Under the pieces are notes generated by a model. It was not told where the DNA came from. It did no database searches and saw only the letters and a program-made list of their open reading frames with translations. A program made the position numbers and the translations under genes. 64,000 bases of DNA from Rhodocyclaceae bacterium (GTDB taxonomy: Bacteria > Pseudomonadota > Gammaproteobacteria > Burkholderiales > Rhodocyclaceae). Of this stretch, positions 1 through 9,005 are shown one piece after another; position 1 is the stretch's first letter, and each line of letters begins with the position of its first letter. The stretch lies in NCBI GenBank assembly GCA_016702335.1, contig JADJEF010000020.1, positions 248,001 through 312,000 of the forward strand, read 5' to 3'.

Positions 1-1096
1 GCACCTCGTCGAATACTCGCCGCGTCATCTTGTCGCCGCGGTAGGCCGCGCGCGAACCGAAACCCGCCGCCGGCTTGAAAAACAGCTCGCGCCGGCGCTG
101 CCAAAAGTCGTCGGGCCGTGTCGCATCCACCCGTTCAGTGAAGGGGATCATGGCCAGCAACACCTCGCGCGTCGCGGCAGGCACCCCCCACTGTTCGAGC
201 AAGGCCCCATTGGTGAGCGCCACAAGATTGCGCTTGTCGGCAAACAGGGCGTGGGCGCGTGGATGCGGTGTCACGAGCACGGCATTGTCGAGATAGGCTT
301 CGCGCAAGGGCAAATGCCGCGGCTCGCTGAGCGAGAAATCGGTCAGGCGGTTGTATACGAGGTCGATAGCCTGCGCGCCGAACCAGAGGCGCCCGTCGTG
401 ATAGTCGAGCTCGGTCGGATCACAAATCACCGCCTCGATGCCAGCCGCGCGAAACATGCGCTGGAACATGATGAACTCGGGGTAGAGAAACTGCCGCTCG
501 GGATCGTCGTCGGTGATCGCCAAGGTGCGCAAATCGGTCCGCAAGTCGGCGCTGGCGATACGGCGATCTTTCACCCACAGCGCCCACTCCCGGCGAAACA
601 TGTCGACGTACATCCGGTCGTGCGCGTCGGTCGCCAACTGCCCCGGCAAGAGCGCCGAGACATCGGCGCAGCAGGCCTTGTTGGCCCGCGCCAGCACAGC
701 ACTGAGCATGCCGCCACCGGCGTTGGTGTTGATCTCGATCAGCTGCGGCCCACGCTCACCGAGATGAAAGTCATAGCCCATGAACACACCGGGGGTGCCC
801 GGATCATGTGCGGCGAGCGCTGGCGCCCAGGCCAGTACATGGGCCTGATAGGCGGACAGGGCGGCTACCTGCTCGACAGCGCGCACCAGCTCGGCCATGC
901 GCTGCAGGTGCGCACTGCCGACAAACACCACCGAATCGGCAAACAAGTGGTCGCGCCCAGCCATCACCTCGGCATGAAAACCGGGGCTGACGCGTTCAAG
1001 TTCGGCCTCCAGTCGCTCCCGGTCGAGCGACACACACTGACAGCCGGCATTAAGCTGTTCGGCGCGGGCGACGCAGGGGGTGAGCAGCGTACTCAT
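1..1096 (-). CDS. ATP-grasp-like protein, 3' end cut by window edge
   Basis: Translating the minus strand from the ATG at 1096 gives about 365 residues with no stop before base 1. Visible blocks are LIEINTNAGGGM near residue 130, LVYNRLTDFSL near residue 240 and FKPAAGFGSRAAYRG near residue 345. A glutamate-rich metal/substrate block followed by a lysine-containing ATP-binding block resembles the ATP-grasp fold of glutathione-synthase-like ligases, but the exact family was not recognised and the fold is inferred. It starts 9 bases after the helicase stop, so the two genes are probably one transcript. Residues about 177-186 (RIASADLR) are encoded by a copy of the dispersed 29-base repeat. The substrate is unknown. 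Confidence 0.6.
   Translation of the reverse strand, partial: MSTLLTPCVARAEQLNAGCQCVSLDRERLEAELERVSPGFHAEVMAGRDHLFADSVVFVGSAHLQRMAELVRAVEQVAALSAYQAHVLAWAPALAAHDPGTPGVFMGYDFHLGERGPQLIEINTNAGGGMLSAVLARANKACCADVSALLPGQLATDAHDRMYVDMFRREWALWVKDRRIASADLRTDLRTLAITDDDPERQFLYPEFIMFQRMFRAAGIEAVICDPTELDYHDGRLWFGAQAIDLVYNRLTDFSLSEPRHLPLREAYLDNAVLVTPHPRAHALFADKRNLVALTNGALLEQWGVPAATREVLLAMIPFTERVDATRPDDFWQRRRELFFKPAAGFGSRAAYRGDKMTRRVFDEV
539..567 (+). repeat. Dispersed 29-base repeat, copy 1
   Basis: A near-perfect copy of the repeat whose core reads AAGTCGGCGCTGG, with one or two changes in the right half (GGCGATACGG instead of GGTGACACGG). It lies inside the ATP-grasp-like gene, antisense to that gene's coding direction, and contributes the residues RIASADLR without breaking the frame. 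Confidence 0.75.
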
Positions 1097-1105
1097 GAGT
1101 CTATT

Positions 1106-3082
1106 TTACGGACTGGCGAAGAAGGCTTCGACCTCGGCCACATCGCGCGTGCGCCGCATCGGCGGCAGGCTCTGCCAGACGCGCCGGCCGTAGGGCTTGC
1201 CGGTCAGCCGGGGGTCGCAAATGATGAGCACGCCACGGTCCTGCTCGTCGCGAATGAGCCGGCCGGCACCTTGCTTCATGCTGATCACGGTACGCGGCAA
1301 CTGGTAATCCATGAACGGGTTGCGCCCCGCTTCACGCAGGCGCTCGATGCGCGCCGCCAGTACCGGGTCGTCGGGCGGGGCAAAGGGTAGCTTGTCGATC
1401 ACGACCAGCGACAATGCCGTGCCGCGCACATCCACCCCTTCCCAAAAGCTCTGGCTGGCCACGAGAATGGCATTGCCCAGAAGGCGGAAGCGGTCGAGCA
1501 ACTGGCTGCGCGAGCTGTCGCCCTGCAACAGCAGGGGTATCTCCAGGCCGCTACCCGCGAGTCGTTCGGCCAGCAACTCATGGATACGGCGCATCGCGCG
1601 CAAGCTGGTGCACAAGACAAAGCTGCCGCAGCCCGCCTGGCCGGCAGCGCGCAAGGCGGGCCAGACCGCTTCGACGACCGCGTCCTGATATTGCGCGCTG
1701 TTCGGGTCGGGCATGGCCAAGGGCGAATAGAGCAACGAGTTCGCACTGTAATCAAAGGGGCTGCCCCAGAGCTGTGTCTCGGCGTCGTTCAGCCCGAGCT
1801 CACTGCAGTAATGGCTGAAGTCGCGCCCTACCGCAATCGTCGCCGAGGCAAATATCCAGGCACGCGGGTGTCCCTCCATCTGGCGCTGAAAGATCGGGGC
1901 GACATCGAGCGGCGTCATGTTCAGGCTGAGCGAGTGACTGTAGAGCTCGACCCATTTGACCTGCGCGTCGTCTCCGGTCAGTACCCCCGATGAGGCCTGC
2001 AGCCATTGCTTCAGTCGATGTTGCACGTCCTGCACGCGCTCAAGGCAGTTGGCCAACCCCTCGCCGCGCTCAGCCTGTGAGCCGAGATGCCGGGCGAGCG
2101 CAATCAACGACTGCTCCAGTGTGACCAGCGCCGGTAGAAACTGGGGCTCGGCGAGCGCTTTGGCTTCGCTCAGGCGTTGATTGGTTTCACCCCGCGCACC
2201 ATCCAGCTTGCCGCCGGCGGCAAGGCGCAGATCACGCGCGGCTTTGTCCAGATCGGTGGCCGCATCCTGCAAGGGGGCATAGTCCTTGGCCGAAGCCAAG
2301 CCTTCGTTGCGCACATCACGCGCCAACTCGATCAGCTGTGTGGTCGACAGGCTGGTACCGAAGAACAACCCGGCGACTTCCGGCAACTGATGCGCCTCGT
2401 CGAAGATGACGGTATTGCAGGCGGGCAACAGCTCGCCCATGCCATCGTCCTTGAGCATGACATCGGCAAAAAACAGGTGATGATTCACTACCACCACATC
2501 CGACATCAAGGCCTGCTGGCGCGCGGCCAGAACGAAGCACCTGGCGTGATGCGGGCACTCCTGGCCCAGGCAGTTCTCGCGCGTCGAGGTGGCGACCTTC
2601 CAGGCCCCGGAGTCCTCCGGCACATCGATACACTCCGCCTTGTCGCCGCTCACGGTGCGCTCGGCAAAGCGGGCGATCTTGCGCAAATGCACAGCCTCTT
2701 CCCGCGTTGCCAGCGTCCCGGCGGCCAGAGCTTTTTCCAGGTGATACGGGCAGACGTAGTTGGCCCGGCCCTTGAGCAGGGAAATGCTGACGCCCGCGCC
2801 CAGCGCATCGCGCACGGTGGGCAGGTCGCGATTGAAGAGCTGGTCTTGCAGCGTCTTGGTGCCGGTGGAAATAATGACCTTGCCACCCGAGCGCAACGCC
2901 GGTACCAGATAGGCAAAGGTCTTGCCGGTGCCGGTACCGGCTTCGGCGACCAGCACGCGGTTATTTTCGATCGCCGCGGCAATGCGTTCAGCCATATCGA
3001 CTTGCTGGGAGCGCGCACGAAACCCGGGCACGGCTTGCGCCAGGACACCTTCGGAAGAAAACAGTGCAGCTATCTCGGACAT
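1106..3082 (-). CDS. DinG/YoaA-family ATP-dependent DNA helicase
   Basis: Superfamily 2, XPD-like 5'-3' DNA helicase of 658 residues that unwinds DNA during repair. Walker A (AGTGTGKT) is at residues 48-55 and the DEAH box (FDEAHQ) at about 228-231. Cysteines at about 111, 171, 176 and 182 are spaced as the ligands of the 4Fe-4S cluster of the DinG/YoaA/XPD group. A C-terminal helicase block (QGAGRLIRDEQDRGV) is present. The length fits YoaA (about 640) better than E. coli DinG (about 716), so no symbol is given. The downstream ATP-grasp-like gene follows after 9 bases. Confidence 0.9.
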   Translation of the reverse strand: MSEIAALFSSEGVLAQAVPGFRARSQQVDMAERIAAAIENNRVLVAEAGTGTGKTFAYLVPALRSGGKVIISTGTKTLQDQLFNRDLPTVRDALGAGVSISLLKGRANYVCPYHLEKALAAGTLATREEAVHLRKIARFAERTVSGDKAECIDVPEDSGAWKVATSTRENCLGQECPHHARCFVLAARQQALMSDVVVVNHHLFFADVMLKDDGMGELLPACNTVIFDEAHQLPEVAGLFFGTSLSTTQLIELARDVRNEGLASAKDYAPLQDAATDLDKAARDLRLAAGGKLDGARGETNQRLSEAKALAEPQFLPALVTLEQSLIALARHLGSQAERGEGLANCLERVQDVQHRLKQWLQASSGVLTGDDAQVKWVELYSHSLSLNMTPLDVAPIFQRQMEGHPRAWIFASATIAVGRDFSHYCSELGLNDAETQLWGSPFDYSANSLLYSPLAMPDPNSAQYQDAVVEAVWPALRAAGQAGCGSFVLCTSLRAMRRIHELLAERLAGSGLEIPLLLQGDSSRSQLLDRFRLLGNAILVASQSFWEGVDVRGTALSLVVIDKLPFAPPDDPVLAARIERLREAGRNPFMDYQLPRTVISMKQGAGRLIRDEQDRGVLIICDPRLTGKPYGRRVWQSLPPMRRTRDVAEVEAFFASP

Positions 3083-3090
3083 CAGTCAGG

Positions 3091-3120
3091 TGCGGGACGT
3101 CGGCGCTGGTGATATGCAAT
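3091..3120 (+). repeat. Dispersed repeat, degenerate copy 2
   Basis: GTCGGCGCTGGTGA matches the left two thirds of the 29-base repeat exactly; the right part has decayed and lost about one base. It is intergenic, between the start of the helicase gene and the end of the HDOD gene, about 9 bases upstream of the helicase start codon. Confidence 0.55.
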
Positions 3121-3182
3121 CCCCCGCATGGGGGGCGGCGAAAAACCTGGTCCGGGAAGCCGGCTCAACGCCCCGTCAGCGC

Positions 3183-4028
3183 TCACAGACCGAGCGTCAG
3201 CAGGGCCCCATCGTAACGCGCCTCGATGAGCGGAAAATGACTGGCGAACTGGTCCCAATCGATACCCAGGCGCGCGGCGGAGAAGTCGCTCAAGGGCGGG
3301 ACGATGTTATTGGTCGAGCCATCGAGATCGAGGGCATGCGCCAAGGCCGCTGCGACATGGACGACATCAGCCAGTTCGCTCGCTGGCGGATCAGCATCGA
3401 GGGTGTGATGCCGGCTGATGGCTTCCACAATGTCGTCGGGCAGATTCCAGCGTCGGGCAAGCTCACCGCCGACGTCGGCGTGGTTCAGGCCCAGATGTTC
3501 GTTCTCCAGGGCAGCCAGACTACCGCCCCCCTCGCGCAGGGAGAATATCTCGGCGTAGCCATAGGGGTCGGCGGCAAAAATCAGCAGTTGCCCGATATCG
3601 TGGAGCAGGCCGGCGATGTAGGCCACTTCGGGGTCGACGTCGGCGTGGCGTGCTATGTCTTGCGCACACACCGCCACGGCTAAGCTGTGCCGCCAAAGGT
3701 AAGACACATCGAACGGCAGCGGTGCCTTGAAGCGATCAATGATGGCTGTCGCCAGCGTGATCTGCTTCACCCGGCCGATGCCCAACAGCATCATGGCCTG
3801 GCGCAGGGAGGACACCTTGTGCCCGCCAAACATGCCCGTGTTGGCGGCCGCCAGCAGGCGCACCGCCACAGCCGGGTCACTGGCAATGACACTTCCCAGA
3901 CTGTCAAGATCGACGTTTTCGTTGGCAAGGCTGTCGAGGATGTGCTTCACGATCTGCGGCAGCGCCGGCAACGCCGGCACCTTGGCCATCACATCATCCA
4001 TGCCCAGTCGGCGAATCATTTCAGCCAC
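3183..4028 (-). CDS. HDOD domain protein
   Basis: A 281-residue protein built almost entirely of one HDOD domain, a metal-site-poor relative of HD phosphohydrolases found in bacterial signalling proteins. Supporting blocks are LPALPQIVKHILDSL and VIASDPAVAVRLL in the N-terminal third and YIAGLLHDIGQLLIF near residue 150. HDOD proteins are usually regulatory rather than proven enzymes. The start overlaps the end of the upstream 124-residue gene by 13 bases, so the two are translationally coupled. The precise target is unknown. Confidence 0.85.
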   Translation of the reverse strand: MAEMIRRLGMDDVMAKVPALPALPQIVKHILDSLANENVDLDSLGSVIASDPAVAVRLLAAANTGMFGGHKVSSLRQAMMLLGIGRVKQITLATAIIDRFKAPLPFDVSYLWRHSLAVAVCAQDIARHADVDPEVAYIAGLLHDIGQLLIFAADPYGYAEIFSLREGGGSLAALENEHLGLNHADVGGELARRWNLPDDIVEAISRHHTLDADPPASELADVVHVAAALAHALDLDGSTNNIVPPLSDFSAARLGIDWDQFASHFPLIEARYDGALLTLGL

Positions 4029-4390
4029 CCAGCGCGGCGATAGGCAAGCACCGCCTCCATCAACATCTCACGCATCTCGTCCATTTCAGGCGCTCCGGAC
4101 CCCGCCGCACCGGTGCGAAATACAAAGCGCACACGCGCTTCGGCAGCAGCTAGCTCACGCTCGATTTCTTCGGGTGTGCGCGACTCAGGCAGGCGCACAT
4201 AAAGGCAGTCAATGCCGCGCTGCTGCAACTGCTCGATCTTGCCGTCGTCGAGTTCGGTCCCTTCCGGCATGAGCACTGCACCGTCCGGCCGATGCAGCGC
4301 TCTGGCAAGGGCCATCCCCGGTTTTACGCGCAGCACCGAAAGGCATTGAATTCGTACGGGAGTCTGGGTCGTCATGGTCAGATTATGCAT
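4016..4390 (-). CDS. Small conserved protein with HD-GYP-type N-terminal motif
   Basis: 124 residues. The segment VKPGMALARALHRPDGAVLMPEG followed by IEQLQQRGIDCLYVR resembles the small domain found ahead of many HD-GYP phosphodiesterases (pattern: G-M-x-L-A-x-x-x, D-G-x-L-L-x-x-G, I-x-x-L-x-x-x-G-I). Here it stands alone and overlaps an HDOD gene, so the pair may act like a split signalling protein (inference). An alternative start is Met6 at 4375; no strong ribosome site distinguishes them. Confidence 0.6.
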   Translation of the reverse strand: MHNLTMTTQTPVRIQCLSVLRVKPGMALARALHRPDGAVLMPEGTELDDGKIEQLQQRGIDCLYVRLPESRTPEEIERELAAAEARVRFVFRTGAAGSGAPEMDEMREMLMEAVLAYRRAGWLK

Positions 4391-4399
4391 GAATCACTA

Positions 4400-5221
4400 T
4401 CAGTCCAAACTCTCGACCTTGAGCATCACCCGGCGCTGGCGCTGGCTCGTTCGGGTGCCGTAGTGCAGCCCACCGCCAATTTCTGTCGCCGAATCGGTAT
4501 CGGCACTGCCCAGAGCGATCCACTCACCCAAACGACCGCTGACCTCTGTGTACAGACGCTGCGACTCAACCACGCCGAGCGGTTGGTTCGGTCGTTGCAC
4601 CAGGGTTTCCATCTGAGGACTGATCTCGATGGTCACCACATCACCGTTGAGCCGAGGCATGGCAACAAAGCCGCTGCCCACATCGCGCTGAACCAGTGTT
4701 TCGGAAATGATGGCTCCGCCAGGGCCAAGAATGACCTGTCGCAGCGGCAGCAAATAGGTTTGCCCGACGTGAAGCATGGCCCGGCCGCCGTCGAGCGTCT
4801 GAACACTACTACGGATATCACTGCTCTGCTGACGATCAGAGGAATACAACTGTGCCGCCCCGGTGCCGATCACCTGTCCGTTGATAATGCGAACCCCGCC
4901 CTGCACGCCTCCACCGCTATTTGATTCCTGACCGCCGCCGTCGCTGCGCAAGGAAATCATCAAGCGCCGGCGGGGTGTATCCATACTCGCCACCAACTCG
5001 CGAATCTGGGCCAGATTGCGCACCGAACTGCGTACAAAAAGCTTGTCATGCATGCCGGTAATGGCTCCACCGGGGTCTACAAAAGCTTGTACTTGAGGAA
5101 CAATTTCAGCCGCACTGCGATGGCGCAGGTTGATAGTCTCAAGCGTCTGGGCTGCAGCCGGTACGACAACGCCGAGCACAAATGCGGCAAACCATAGAAT
5201 GCGACCGATAATTGATTTCAT
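4400..5221 (-). CDS. Secretin N-domain (NolW-like) periplasmic protein
   Basis: About 273 residues. A clear signal peptide (MKSIIGRILWFAAF...VVPAAAQ) supports the start at 5221 rather than the longer in-frame start at 5257. The next segment (LETINLRHRSAAEIVPQVQ, then LFVRSSVRNLAQIRELV) matches the NolW/secretin N1-type repeat that lines the periplasmic vestibule of type II/III secretins and PilQ. The C-terminal secretin barrel is absent, so this is not a pore by itself. It runs with the 124-residue and HDOD genes in one minus-strand cluster. Confidence 0.7.
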   Translation of the reverse strand: MKSIIGRILWFAAFVLGVVVPAAAQTLETINLRHRSAAEIVPQVQAFVDPGGAITGMHDKLFVRSSVRNLAQIRELVASMDTPRRRLMISLRSDGGGQESNSGGGVQGGVRIINGQVIGTGAAQLYSSDRQQSSDIRSSVQTLDGGRAMLHVGQTYLLPLRQVILGPGGAIISETLVQRDVGSGFVAMPRLNGDVVTIEISPQMETLVQRPNQPLGVVESQRLYTEVSGRLGEWIALGSADTDSATEIGGGLHYGTRTSQRQRRVMLKVESLD

Positions 5222-5744
5222 GCAAACCATGATGAACGAAGCCGGCCCGCCACTCAAGCAGCTTTTGGTGGTCTATCACTCCCATACCGGAGCAACCGAA
5301 CAAGCGGCGCGCGCATTGGCAAGCGGTGCCGGCAGCGAAGAAAACGTCGTGGTACTTGTGCGCCACGCCCTTGAGGCAGGCACCGACGATGTCCTGACCT
5401 CCGACGCACTCGTCTTCGCTACCCCGGAAAATTTGGGCAGCATGTCCGGATTGCTCAAAGATTTCTTCGATCGCACCTACTACCCGGTATTTGACCGCAT
5501 CAATGGTCTGCCTTATGCCATGCTGATTTGTGCCGGCAGCGACGGCAGCGGCGCTGCCCGCCAGATCACCCGCATCGCCACGGGTTGGCGATTACGTGCG
5601 GTAGCAGAACCCCTGATCATTTGCACCCATGCGCAAACGCCAGAGGAAATTCTGGCTCCGAAACGACTATTGGCCGAAGATATCAAAAAGTGTCAGGAAC
5701 TCGGAGCCGCAATGGCTGCCGCGATAAGGCTTGGGATTTACTGA
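5220..5744 (+). CDS. Flavodoxin-like / NADPH-dependent FMN reductase family protein
   Basis: About 174 residues with a flavodoxin-type FMN phosphate loop near the N terminus (VVYHSHTGATEQAARALASG) and a second flavin-contact block (ATPENLGSMSGLLKDFFDRTYY). The fold is that of soluble FMN-binding oxidoreductases related to WrbA and flavodoxin; the substrate is unknown. Possible starts are 5220, 5229 and 5232, all without a clear ribosome site. If 5220 is used, its ATG shares the bases CATG with the divergent secretin-like gene's ATG. Confidence 0.75.
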   Translation: MQTMMNEAGPPLKQLLVVYHSHTGATEQAARALASGAGSEENVVVLVRHALEAGTDDVLTSDALVFATPENLGSMSGLLKDFFDRTYYPVFDRINGLPYAMLICAGSDGSGAARQITRIATGWRLRAVAEPLIICTHAQTPEEILAPKRLLAEDIKKCQELGAAMAAAIRLGIY

Positions 5745-5798
5745 TGTTTCCCTGTTGGTATCTGCCGCCGGTGAAACAAGCATCCCGCCCGAGACGGG

Positions 5799-7418
5799 TC
5801 ATTGCGACGACTGCACCACCTGATTGCGCCCACCGCGCTTCGCCACGTACAAGGCCTCATCGGCGGCCTTAACCAGCGCTTCACGATCAGCAATCACGGG
5901 GAAGTGAGCCACTCCGCTGGAGAAGGTGGTCTGGAAGTGACTGCCGTTGAAAGGATGCCGGATGAGCCCAAAGTCGATTCGGATGCGATCAAGGATATCG
6001 AAGGCGTGTTCCGGTGTGGCATCGACCAGACCCACTATAAATTCCTCACCACCGTAGCGACCAATGATGTCGTATTTGCGCAAGCGCTGCTTGAGCAACC
6101 AGGCCAGCGAGCGAATGACCTGGTCACCCATGGGGTGCCCGTAGCTGTCGTTGACCTTCTTGAAGTGATCTATGTCGATCATGGCCACAGCCACCGGGAT
6201 TCCCGTCGCTGCCGCTTTGGTAATGGCGCTATCGAGCCGCTGCTTTGAACTGGTGTGATTCAGCAGACCCGTCAGGCTGTCACACGCCATTGAATGACGC
6301 AGTGCGCGGTAACGGTCGATCTTGGTCTTGACGATCGCGTTGAGGATCATCACGTTGACCGGCTTGGTCAAGAAGTGATCGCCTCCAAGGCGCAAGGCGT
6401 CGATCTGGCGGGCGATATCGGTTTCTCCCGACAGGTACACAATCGGGGTCGAGAGGAACTGCGGATACTGCCGGATGACTCGCGCGGCTTCAACACCGGT
6501 GCAACTGGGCATGTGCATATCCATGAGGATGAGATCGGGCTGATACCGCTCCAGTTCCACTAGCACATGCTGAGGGTCATAGATCGCGCGCGTCTCGATG
6601 CCATTGTTGCGCAAAATATTCTGGATCGCTGCACTGGCAGTCTTGGAGTCTTCGACGACCAGTACACGATAAGGTTCCTCATCTTCCGCACCGTCATATT
6701 CCAGCACGCGGCCGAGAATCTGCGGTTCGGGTGTCCCGCGAACCACACACGCGTCACAGCCAGCCGCGAGCGCCTCATGCATGGGCAGAAAACCCTGCTC
6801 GACATTGAGCCCGATCAGCTTGCTGAAGGAAAAGCGATGCCGCAGAGCAGTAATACCATTGATCCGCTCCGTGGGTGCCAGATCGCTGGCGTCGATCAGA
6901 ACCATGGCCGGTTCGACAGTTGTCGGCGGCATATTGTTCCAATCGCAAATTTCCACACGCAAGCCGAAGTAAGCCAACTGCCCAAGCAGGTCAGCCCATC
7001 CACTCATGTGGTTACCCACGAACCAGAGGCGACGTTCGCTCTCGAAATCAACGACTTCAGCCTCGCCAACTTCGCTCCCGCTGCGCCGATTCACCTCGGG
7101 TGTTGACAGACTCTGTGCCTCAGCGGCGGTGACCACACGCTCGCGCAAGGCCTCGATTTGCGCCGCAAGCGCGGCCAATAGCCCGCCATCGATCGGATGG
7201 CTCGCTTCGTCACCAAACAGCTTTAGCGTCTCCTGCTCGATCTCGCGGGCCATCTGGGCCAAACCTGAAAGACCTTTGGCTGAGAGAAACTCGGTGAAGC
7301 TGGACAAGGCCACCGCATACTCGACAAACTGCTCAAACTGCGCTTTCGCCTGATAGCACTGCCAGGCGGCAACGAAAATCTTCAGCTTGACAGTGAGTTC
7401 GGCAGGCGAGCAAAACAT
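5799..7418 (-). CDS. Response regulator diguanylate cyclase (receiver plus GGDEF)
   Basis: 539 residues. Residues 1-100 form a helical, Hpt-like region; 130-240 a degenerate receiver-like segment; 250-365 a full receiver with phospho-acceptor Asp at about 300 (LILMDMHMP) and conserved Lys at about 352 (LTKPV); 375-539 a GGDEF domain. The active site reads GGEEF at about 456-460 and is preceded five residues earlier by an RxxD inhibitory site (RKYD), so the protein should make cyclic di-GMP and be product-inhibited. The PilZ-domain gene at 10255 is a possible downstream receptor. Confidence 0.9.
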   Translation of the reverse strand: MFCSPAELTVKLKIFVAAWQCYQAKAQFEQFVEYAVALSSFTEFLSAKGLSGLAQMAREIEQETLKLFGDEASHPIDGGLLAALAAQIEALRERVVTAAEAQSLSTPEVNRRSGSEVGEAEVVDFESERRLWFVGNHMSGWADLLGQLAYFGLRVEICDWNNMPPTTVEPAMVLIDASDLAPTERINGITALRHRFSFSKLIGLNVEQGFLPMHEALAAGCDACVVRGTPEPQILGRVLEYDGAEDEEPYRVLVVEDSKTASAAIQNILRNNGIETRAIYDPQHVLVELERYQPDLILMDMHMPSCTGVEAARVIRQYPQFLSTPIVYLSGETDIARQIDALRLGGDHFLTKPVNVMILNAIVKTKIDRYRALRHSMACDSLTGLLNHTSSKQRLDSAITKAAATGIPVAVAMIDIDHFKKVNDSYGHPMGDQVIRSLAWLLKQRLRKYDIIGRYGGEEFIVGLVDATPEHAFDILDRIRIDFGLIRHPFNGSHFQTTFSSGVAHFPVIADREALVKAADEALYVAKRGGRNQVVQSSQ

Positions 7419-7435
7419 AGTAAGGAGAGGGCTAT

Positions 7436-8998
7436 TTACCTAGGCCCCGAGTCTAGCACCGAGTTTTCGCCAGTGTCCAGCAGATGAACGGCAAGCGCAC
7501 GCCGCTCGGCCTTGCTAAGCTGAAACATCGGCATGGGTGGCGTGGGCGCGAGGAAAAATTCGCTGAGCTGCTCAATCGTGTAGCGGTCAGCCAGCGTTTT
7601 CCATTTTTCAGCGAGCAGCGAACCAGAGACGTGGCACACCAGACAGTTGTGGCGCGTCATAAGTGCGCCGGCGACTTTGCTCGCTGCCTCGCGCTCTTCA
7701 GTGCTGATGCCAGCCAGTGCGCTCTTGGCCGTAGCGGCTGGCTCAATGCTTCCCGGTGCAGCAACCGACACGGGCGAAGATCGCGTTGCCGGGCCAACTC
7801 GATAGATCACGTCAGCGTAATCATCGCTGACGAACAGGGTGCCATCTGCGGCTTCAGCAATATCCACTGGCCGGCCACGCACCGTTCCCGTGTGAATAAA
7901 CCCGGTCAAGAAATCTCTTTTACTGATCTTGCCCTGAGCATCCCATTGCAGCAGAGCCAACTTGTATCCATCGGGCGACGTACGGTTCCACGACCCATGC
8001 AGCGCAACAATCGCTGCACGGCCATAACGCTCCACATTGGCCGGGGCGCGTAGAAAACGGATACCCAGAGGGGCGTTGTGCGCGGCGAAATCATGTACCG
8101 GGGGCACGGCACCCGCCAGCAATGCCGAGTCGCCCGCAGCGAACTCAGGGTCGGGGACATTGGTGCCGTTGAGGTGCGGCCAACCGTAAAAACCACCCGC
8201 TACCACGAGATTCAGTTCACAGGGCGGAAAATCGTCTCCAAGCAAATCGCGGCCATTGTCGGTCGCGTAAAGTTGGCTGTTCCAGGGTGCCCAGTCAAAG
8301 CCCACGCTATTGCGCAAGCCGTGCGCGTAGCGTTCGACCTGGCTGCCATCGGGGCGAAAGCGGACTATGGCTGCACGCCAATCATGCGTTTCAATACAGG
8401 CGTTGCAGCTTGAGCCGATCGACAAGTACATCCAGCCATCCGGCCCCATACGCACAGTGCGTGTCCAGTGATTTGCGCCGGCAGGAACACCCTGAACAAT
8501 GCGCGAGAACTCCCCAACGGTCTTTCCCGTGACCACGTCATATCGGATACGTCCGACGCTTCCACTCTCGGCAACGTAGAGCCAGCCGTCATGAACATCA
8601 AGGCCATGCGGACGATCGAGCCCGCTGATGAGCACCTCCCGCACATCGGGCGCACCGTCGCCATTGGCATCCCGCGCCAGGCGCAGCACCTGCCCCAGGC
8701 GCGGCTGACTGACAAGCAGATCGCCGTTTGAGGTGAGGTGCATTAAGCGCGCATTGCGGACTTTTGCCGCATAGACAGAAATCGTCAGTCCGTCAGGCAG
8801 TACGTAACCTTCAGTAACGGCGTTGACGGCCGTGGGGAAGCCGCCAAGACCAGTAGCTGCATGGGCAATCACGCGCCAGTCGCTGACGCGAAAACGTTCA
8901 TCAAAATGAGTAAGTGCGGCCACCCCCACCAGCGCAATGATCAGCAGGACGAGCAGAGCGCCGAGAGCCCACGAGATCACACGCCTGACGACCGTCAT
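7436..8998 (-). CDS. Membrane-anchored PQQ-type sugar dehydrogenase with C-terminal haem c site
   Basis: 520 residues: an N-terminal membrane anchor (residues about 5-30), then a six-bladed beta-propeller of the soluble glucose/sorbosone dehydrogenase class (blocks RPHGLDVHDGWLYVAESG, NHWTRTVRMGPDGWMYLSIG, LRNSVGFDWAPW, LFVSDDYADVIYRV), then about 80 residues with a haem-binding CLVCH motif and a later methionine-rich PMPMF segment that could give the sixth ligand. It probably oxidises a sugar or alcohol in the periplasm and passes electrons to its own cytochrome domain (inference). The end is 17 bases from the diguanylate cyclase start. Confidence 0.85.
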   Translation of the reverse strand: MTVVRRVISWALGALLVLLIIALVGVAALTHFDERFRVSDWRVIAHAATGLGGFPTAVNAVTEGYVLPDGLTISVYAAKVRNARLMHLTSNGDLLVSQPRLGQVLRLARDANGDGAPDVREVLISGLDRPHGLDVHDGWLYVAESGSVGRIRYDVVTGKTVGEFSRIVQGVPAGANHWTRTVRMGPDGWMYLSIGSSCNACIETHDWRAAIVRFRPDGSQVERYAHGLRNSVGFDWAPWNSQLYATDNGRDLLGDDFPPCELNLVVAGGFYGWPHLNGTNVPDPEFAAGDSALLAGAVPPVHDFAAHNAPLGIRFLRAPANVERYGRAAIVALHGSWNRTSPDGYKLALLQWDAQGKISKRDFLTGFIHTGTVRGRPVDIAEAADGTLFVSDDYADVIYRVGPATRSSPVSVAAPGSIEPAATAKSALAGISTEEREAASKVAGALMTRHNCLVCHVSGSLLAEKWKTLADRYTIEQLSEFFLAPTPPMPMFQLSKAERRALAVHLLDTGENSVLDSGPR

Positions 8999-9005
8999 TG
9001 ACGAC

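Noticed and set aside
251..1390. A 379-codon plus-strand open frame
   Set aside because: It lies antisense to the partial ATP-grasp-like gene and the helicase gene and has no domain. High GC leaves antisense frames open.
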